A DNA stretch of 59,971 nt from an uncultured Gallionellaceae bacterium (lineage in GTDB: Bacteria > Pseudomonadota > Gammaproteobacteria > Burkholderiales > Gallionellaceae): the NCBI GenBank assembly GCA_903847155.1, contig CAINCU010000076.1:1-59971 (forward strand). Reading direction: 5' to 3'. Shown here piece after piece: positions 56,223 through 59,971 of the stretch (position 1 is the first letter of the stretch; each line of letters begins with the position of its first letter). The translations under genes and the position numbers were made by a program. Below the pieces are notes generated by a model. That model ran no database searches. It was given only the letters and a program-made list of their open reading frames with translations, and was not told the DNA's origin.

Positions 56223-57146
56223 CTACGCCTCGCGATTGCTGTTCAGGCTAATGATGAGTACCCCCACCAGTACCAGCGACGAACCAACAATCTGCAACAG
56301 CGAGATGCTCTCGCCCAGAATCACATACGCCATGTAGATGGTGCTGACCGGGCCGATGGTGCCGATCAGCGACGCGCTGCCGGAGCCGATGCGGCGGATG
56401 GCGAAGGACAGCAGGAACACTGGCAACACCGTGGAGAAAATCGCCATCGCAATGGAAAGTTCATACACGCGCAACGGCAAGTCGAGCGCACTCAGCGGAC
56501 GCATCATGCCGAACTGCGCCAGACTGGCGACGCTCGCCACCACCATCGCATACGCGGTAAAGCGCAACGCGCCGATGCGCGCGATGGCATGCCCCGCCCC
56601 CACCAGATAGATGGAGTAGGACAAGGTGCTGGCGAACACCAGCGATGCGCCCAGCACGACGCTGCCCTCCTTCACACCAATATCGTGCAGGAATACCAGC
56701 GCGATGCCCACATAACACAAGGCCATTGCCGCAATCACCGTCCTGCCGATGGCGCGCTTATAGATCAACGCGGTCAGCAGCACCGTCATGGTCGGATAGA
56801 GAAACAGGATCAATCGCTCCAACCCGGCGGAGATATATTGCAGACCGAGGAAATCGAGATAGCTGGAACAGTAGTAGCCGACCAGCCCCAAACCCAACAC
56901 CAGCAAGCGGTCATGCGTATTCAGCGGCGCGGCATGCCGCCGCCGCACCCACAGCGCCACGCCGATAAAGAACGGCACCGAGAACACCATGCGCAACGCC
57001 AGCAGCGTGATCGCATCCACATGATCGAGATACGCCAGCTTCACCAAAATCGCCTTGGCCGAAAAACCGATCGCCGCCAGCAGCGCGAAGATGACGCCGA
57101 GAAATACATCCCGATTGGCGAAGGTACTGCGAGTTTGAGTTGCCAT
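56223..57146 (-). CDS. EamA-family (DMT) transporter
   Basis: A 307-residue inner-membrane protein with about ten helices in two EamA repeats (first LGVIFALLAAIGFSAKAILV, second about residue 150 onward, ending IVGSSLVLVGVLIISLNS). The family exports metabolites or amino acids; the substrate here is unknown. The ribosome site is poor. It is 56 bp upstream of the cytochrome gene on the same strand. Confidence 0.9.
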   Translation of the reverse strand: MATQTRSTFANRDVFLGVIFALLAAIGFSAKAILVKLAYLDHVDAITLLALRMVFSVPFFIGVALWVRRRHAAPLNTHDRLLVLGLGLVGYYCSSYLDFLGLQYISAGLERLILFLYPTMTVLLTALIYKRAIGRTVIAAMALCYVGIALVFLHDIGVKEGSVVLGASLVFASTLSYSIYLVGAGHAIARIGALRFTAYAMVVASVASLAQFGMMRPLSALDLPLRVYELSIAMAIFSTVLPVFLLSFAIRRIGSGSASLIGTIGPVSTIYMAYVILGESISLLQIVGSSLVLVGVLIISLNSNREA

Positions 57147-57459
57147 GATATGAAGACCCTTGTGTATCGGCTAGTGCGGGTCCTGGAGATAACAACTGCG
57201 TCAGACCCGCAGTTGCCCGGTTAAAAATGCTTACGTTAGAACAGGAGCGCGCTGCGGCATTGGGCTGGTAGAACCAGCCACAGTCGCTTGGCAATAGTCG
57301 ATGGGGCAGAGATGAATGGGCGCGTTTGCATGAGACGAAATATACGGGGCCAACTAGTGTCAGTCAATTCAAGTATTGCGTAAACTCAGGCAGTGTCCTG
57401 ACGAGTGCACCTCAATTTCATCCGGCGCAATGCCCATTGGTTGTTGCGCCCGACGCGGG
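57147..57459. other. Gene-poor region with a short palindromic repeat
   Basis: No gene is seen in 313 bp. At 57423-57452 lies CGGCGCAATGCCC followed by WTTGGTTGTTGCGCCCG, which matches the element at 21912-21941 with only a few changes. Confidence 0.7.
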
Positions 57460-57780
57460 TTAGCGCTTTTCCCGCTTATACACAAATTTCCAGAAATACC
57501 ACAGGTAGTAGCCGCCAAGCAGCGTGCCCATCGGGATATAAGCCAGCATCACTACCGAGAACGGCAAACAAACCCATTTCGAATGCTTATAGTCGAACAG
57601 CAAAGTCAAACCCACCGCGCAATACGCAACAGCGACCAGCAGCGCATATTCCATAACATACTGAGTATGCGCATCGGCGCCCGCGCCGAATCCTTTTTTC
57701 CAGGAAAAAACCAGAAACACGGCCAGCAACATCGCCACCGCCTCAAACAGCCAACCGATAATTACACGATGTTTTTGCAT
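57460..57780 (-). CDS. Small unknown membrane protein
   Basis: A 106-residue protein with three predicted helices (IIGWLFEAVAMLLAVFLVF, YALLVAVAYCAVGLTLLF and FSVVMLAYIPMGTLLGGYYL) and a short basic tail YKREKR. No known family is recognised. GAGGACC precedes the ATG. Its end lies 7 bp from the palindromic repeat at 57423-57452. Confidence 0.72.
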   Translation of the reverse strand: MQKHRVIIGWLFEAVAMLLAVFLVFSWKKGFGAGADAHTQYVMEYALLVAVAYCAVGLTLLFDYKHSKWVCLPFSVVMLAYIPMGTLLGGYYLWYFWKFVYKREKR

Positions 57781-57844
57781 TTCAAAAAAAGGTCCTCAAA
57801 AAATAAGAGCAGAAGAATTACTCACACCAAACTCGTCGCAAGCC

Positions 57845-57906
57845 GCGTCAATAGGCGATCTGCGCTATGCGATGCGTGGAGATGGCCGTGTTTATTGGCT
57901 TACAGC
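57845..57906 (+). repeat. Dispersed element, copy 3
   Basis: GCGTCAATAGGCGATCTGCG to TTTATTGGCTTACAGCC, closely matching 38181-38254 and the complement of 25149-25217. It lies in the gap between two unknown genes. Confidence 0.87.
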
Positions 57907-58005
57907 CCTGTTATGCAAATCAAATAGTAGAGTGGGCACACAAACGTCCGCATCTAACCCTTAACGGACATAGACGCTTCCCGATAGGGGGCGTTTAGAT
58001 TTCGA

Positions 58006-58620
58006 TTAATTTGTTTCTACTCTATAAATGGTAATAGCGGTCAAATGATTCTCTTCGAATGTGGCATCTAAACTTATTATTACGTCCCATTTTCTCCATT
58101 CTTCGGGACTGTTTTCCTTGTAACCGTTTTTAAGGCTTTTCTCACGCATCTCCTTAAGTTCTTGGTCAGTTAACGTATGTACGTACTGAAATTCGTGTTT
58201 GATATGTTCAGCATTGCTACTTTGAGGCTTGCCCACAAGCTTTATATATTCAGACTTTCCCATTCCAAGACTAATGCCAGCCACATTTATTTTACTGGGA
58301 GTAAGTGCATTAGACTTTGGGCATTGTGAATCGCTCTTTATTGGCTTACGAATAGTGAAGCCCCAATCTACTTCGCCATGGAAAAATATGATGATAGCCT
58401 TGCCATCTGAAGCTTTGTAACAAACGCGAGCCTCATAATTAGAGGCGTCGCCAGATGAATCGATCTTGCTCTTCCCAAACTTTCCAGCCAAATCATCGAA
58501 GGAGTACAACTCTTCTAAATTGAATCCTGCGATATGGGTAAATCTCTCAGCATCTTGAGGTGCCGCACTGGCGTAAGAGCACATCAGAGCCAGTAATGTT
58601 GCATAGAGTAGTTTAATCAT
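58006..58620 (-). CDS. Unknown secreted protein
   Basis: A 204-residue protein with a signal peptide (MIKLLYATLLALMCSYASA, cut before APQD) and no membrane segments after it. Two cysteines (VCYKAS and SQCPKS) may pair. I see no known domain. Codons are richer in A and T than in neighbouring yebC, suggesting recent acquisition. I start at ATG 58620; an ATG 12 codons upstream is open but would bury the signal peptide, and the long frame beyond it is antisense-like and lies over yebC. Confidence 0.7.
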   Translation of the reverse strand: MIKLLYATLLALMCSYASAAPQDAERFTHIAGFNLEELYSFDDLAGKFGKSKIDSSGDASNYEARVCYKASDGKAIIIFFHGEVDWGFTIRKPIKSDSQCPKSNALTPSKINVAGISLGMGKSEYIKLVGKPQSSNAEHIKHEFQYVHTLTDQELKEMREKSLKNGYKENSPEEWRKWDVIISLDATFEENHLTAITIYRVETN

Positions 58621-58717
58621 AATGCTGACAAGATAACCTTTAGATTGATCGAGCATACTGAATAATGATGGCAATCTGATATGACCGCTGTTGGCCGATT
58701 CCGGCCCAATGTAGCCC

Positions 58718-59443
58718 CTACCCCGCCAACCCCACATAAACATTCTGCACGTCATCATCCTCGTCGATCGCTTCGAGGAAGGTTTGCACTTCTTCGAGTT
58801 CGGTTTCGTTGCTGATGGTGACGGGGTTTTTCGGGCGGTAGCCCAGTTGGGCGGAGGTGACGGTGAAGCCTTGTGCGGGCAGGGCTTTGCACACGGCGTC
58901 GAGGTCGGTGACGTCGGTGATGAACAAAGTGGCGCCTTCTTCGGCGGATTCGAGGTCTTGCGCACCGGATTCGAGGTCTTGCGCACCGGCTTCGATGGCG
59001 GCGACTTCGGCATCCGCGTCTTTGCTGTTCGGCGTAGCTTCGATCATGCCGACATAGCTGAAGTCCCACGAGACAGAGCCTTCCGCGCCGAGTTGTCCTT
59101 TGCGGAACAGTACGTTCATGCTGGACTTGGTGCGGTTGATGTTGTCCGACAGGCATTCGACGATGACCGGCACGCGGTGCGGGGCGAAGCCTTCATACAC
59201 CAGACGTTCGAGATGCGCGCCGCCATCGAGCTGGCCTGCGCCTTTTTTGATGGCGCGATCAAGTGTTTCTTTGGGCATGGAAACTTTTTTGGCTTGCTCG
59301 ATCACGAGGCGCAGTCGCGAATTGGCGCTTGGATCAGCTCCGCCTTTTGCGGCGACCATGATTTCTTTGGCGAGCTTGCCGAATATTTTTCCTTTTGCGT
59401 TCGCCGCAACTTCTTTGTGTCTGGCTTTCCACTGTGCGCCCAT
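58718..59443 (-). CDS. yebC: YebC/PmpR-family protein
   Basis: A 241-residue protein of the YebC/TACO1 family, linked in the literature to transcription control and, more recently, to translation of proline-rich stretches. Conserved N-terminal [20 protein letters not shown], then [35 protein letters not shown] and [16 protein letters not shown] 21-bp tandem duplication gives the repeated SGAQDLE in the second domain. AAGAGAAC precedes the ATG. Most betaproteobacteria place it near ruvC; here that neighbour is not seen within the window. Confidence 0.94.
   Translation of the reverse strand: MGAQWKARHKEVAANAKGKIFGKLAKEIMVAAKGGADPSANSRLRLVIEQAKKVSMPKETLDRAIKKGAGQLDGGAHLERLVYEGFAPHRVPVIVECLSDNINRTKSSMNVLFRKGQLGAEGSVSWDFSYVGMIEATPNSKDADAEVAAIEAGAQDLESGAQDLESAEEGATLFITDVTDLDAVCKALPAQGFTVTSAQLGYRPKNPVTISNETELEEVQTFLEAIDEDDDVQNVYVGLAG
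58946..58987. repeat. 21-bp tandem duplication inside yebC
   Basis: GGATTCGAGGTCTTGCGCAC plus C occurs twice in direct tandem (58946-58966 and 58967-58987), adding seven residues in frame. A partial third copy follows (GGCTTCGA). Confidence 0.9.
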
Positions 59444-59684
59444 AATTGTTCTCTTATGTGTTGGTTATACAAAAATTCCCGAGGTCGCATCTTGCCCTAA
59501 GTGGCGGATGGCTTCAATCTCGGTTGGTGGTATATAAGCACATTGCGTCGCTAAAAGTCTCGCACTTGGCTTGAGCATGGCAACCATGTTATTCCCTCGC
59601 TTCGACGAGGCGCGTACTATTGCGAATGTAGGCAGTTTATCCAACGTCAACATTTGTTGCGTTGCGTGTTCATGGGAGGGTGTG

Positions 59685-59783
59685 ATGTCTTCGCGTCACC
59701 TCGCAATGATCTTCATTCTGTTCTCTGCGCTTCAGGTGCTGGCAAGCCGCATGCAACCCGGATACACAAGGGATTCCAGATGA
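59685..59783 (+). CDS. Small hydrophobic ORF coupled to a response regulator
   Basis: A 32-codon frame with GGGAGGG just before its ATG. It encodes MSSRHLAMIFILFSALQVLA and a short basic tail. Its stop overlaps the next start (ATGA). It could be a leader ORF that sets translation of the response regulator or a small membrane peptide. The frame is also open further upstream with no ribosome site. Confidence 0.35.
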   Translation: MSSRHLAMIFILFSALQVLASRMQPGYTRDSR

Positions 59784-59971
59784 ATGCCGCCGGTGAACAG
59801 GCCTTGCCGCCGACGGATGTGAAGCGGGAGCTGCGTGTATTGATGCTGGAAGACACGCCCACCGATGCGGAATTGGCCGAGCGTGAACTACACAAAGCAG
59901 GCCTTGTTTTTACTGCATTGCGCGTGGCAACGCGGGATGCTTTCGTCCGAGCGCTTGATGAGTTCCATCCA
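59780..59971 (+). CDS. Response regulator, N-terminal part (cut by window edge)
   Basis: The first 64 codons of a receiver domain: a short leader, then LRVLMLEDTPTDAELAEREL with the acidic pair at ED and the usual alpha-1 helix, followed by the beta-2 region. The phospho-Asp and any output domain lie beyond the window. The start ATG overlaps the stop of the small ORF upstream. Confidence 0.8.
   Translation, partial: MNAAGEQALPPTDVKRELRVLMLEDTPTDAELAERELHKAGLVFTALRVATRDAFVRALDEFHP

Noticed and set aside
58621-59013. N-terminal extension of the unknown secreted protein (Pro/Ser/Lys-rich)
   Set aside because: It runs over yebC in another frame and would place the signal peptide in mid-protein.

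Overview
The window looks like a chromosomal segment of a betaproteobacterium, most likely in the Nitrosomonadales/Gallionellaceae neighbourhood. This is inferred from gene order (tig-clpP-clpX-lon-HU; exbB-exbD-lpxK-kdsB-adk), the protein sequences and a PPi-based glycolytic pair. It was not checked against any database. Nearly all of it is intact coding DNA. No prophage, CRISPR array, rRNA or complete insertion sequence is visible.

Layout. (1) 1-6.3 kb, minus strand: tRNA-Asp, tRNA-Val, an HU protein, lon, clpX, clpP and tig, a protein quality-control block. (2) 6.4-18.4 kb, minus strand: a glycogen cluster transcribed as glgB, pgi, glgA, glgC, a GH57 enzyme, a ROK sugar kinase and glgP. 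It covers synthesis, branching, phosphorolysis and the hexose-phosphate links. (3) 18.7-25.7 kb, plus strand: mutL, aroG, an AT-rich unknown membrane protein, an MHS-type transporter overlapping miaA, and a DUF302 protein. (4) 25.8-29.3 kb, minus strand: bacteriohemerythrin, a PAS-PAS-GAF-HD-GYP protein and an HDOD protein, pointing to oxygen and cyclic-di-GMP signalling. (5) 29.4-36.7 kb, minus strand: a full aminoarabinose (Ara4N) lipid A set (arnT, one small flippase subunit, arnB, arnC, arnA split into two genes, arnD), with xseA upstream. (6) 38.3-40.1 kb: a lone cobalamin-binding radical SAM protein and a truncated leader-like ORF. (7) 40.5-45.6 kb: a small OmpA-domain protein, a 500-bp intergenic region with a DnaA-box cluster, then exbB, exbD, lpxK, a Trm112-like protein, kdsB, adk and a GlcG/HbpS-like protein. 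(8) 46.1-49.4 kb: PPi-dependent phosphofructokinase and a K+-independent-type membrane pyrophosphatase, ending in a terminator. (9) 49.5-53.9 kb, minus strand: a tight signalling operon (response regulator, zinc ribbon, GspE/PilB-like ATPase, REC-histidine kinase, response regulator, Hpt). (10) 54.1-60 kb: the first 33 or so codons of a soluble inorganic pyrophosphatase gene cut off in front of folD, then gloA, two small secreted proteins (one a c-type cytochrome), an EamA transporter, unknown proteins, a YebC-family protein and the start of another response regulator at the right edge.

How it fits together. Glycogen turnover, pgi, PPi-dependent phosphofructokinase and the proton-pumping pyrophosphatase suggest carbon storage linked to pyrophosphate energetics. 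The broken soluble pyrophosphatase gene is consistent with that, though a second copy may lie elsewhere. The Ara4N genes, lpxK and kdsB serve the outer membrane.

The less ordinary content is the small-scale structure. Palindromic repeats sit in frame inside mutL and inside the transporter gene. A dispersed element of about 70 bp is present in three near-full copies and up to three fragments. A nested inverted-repeat element splits the arn cluster. Paired 23-bp-period direct repeats lie upstream of pfp.
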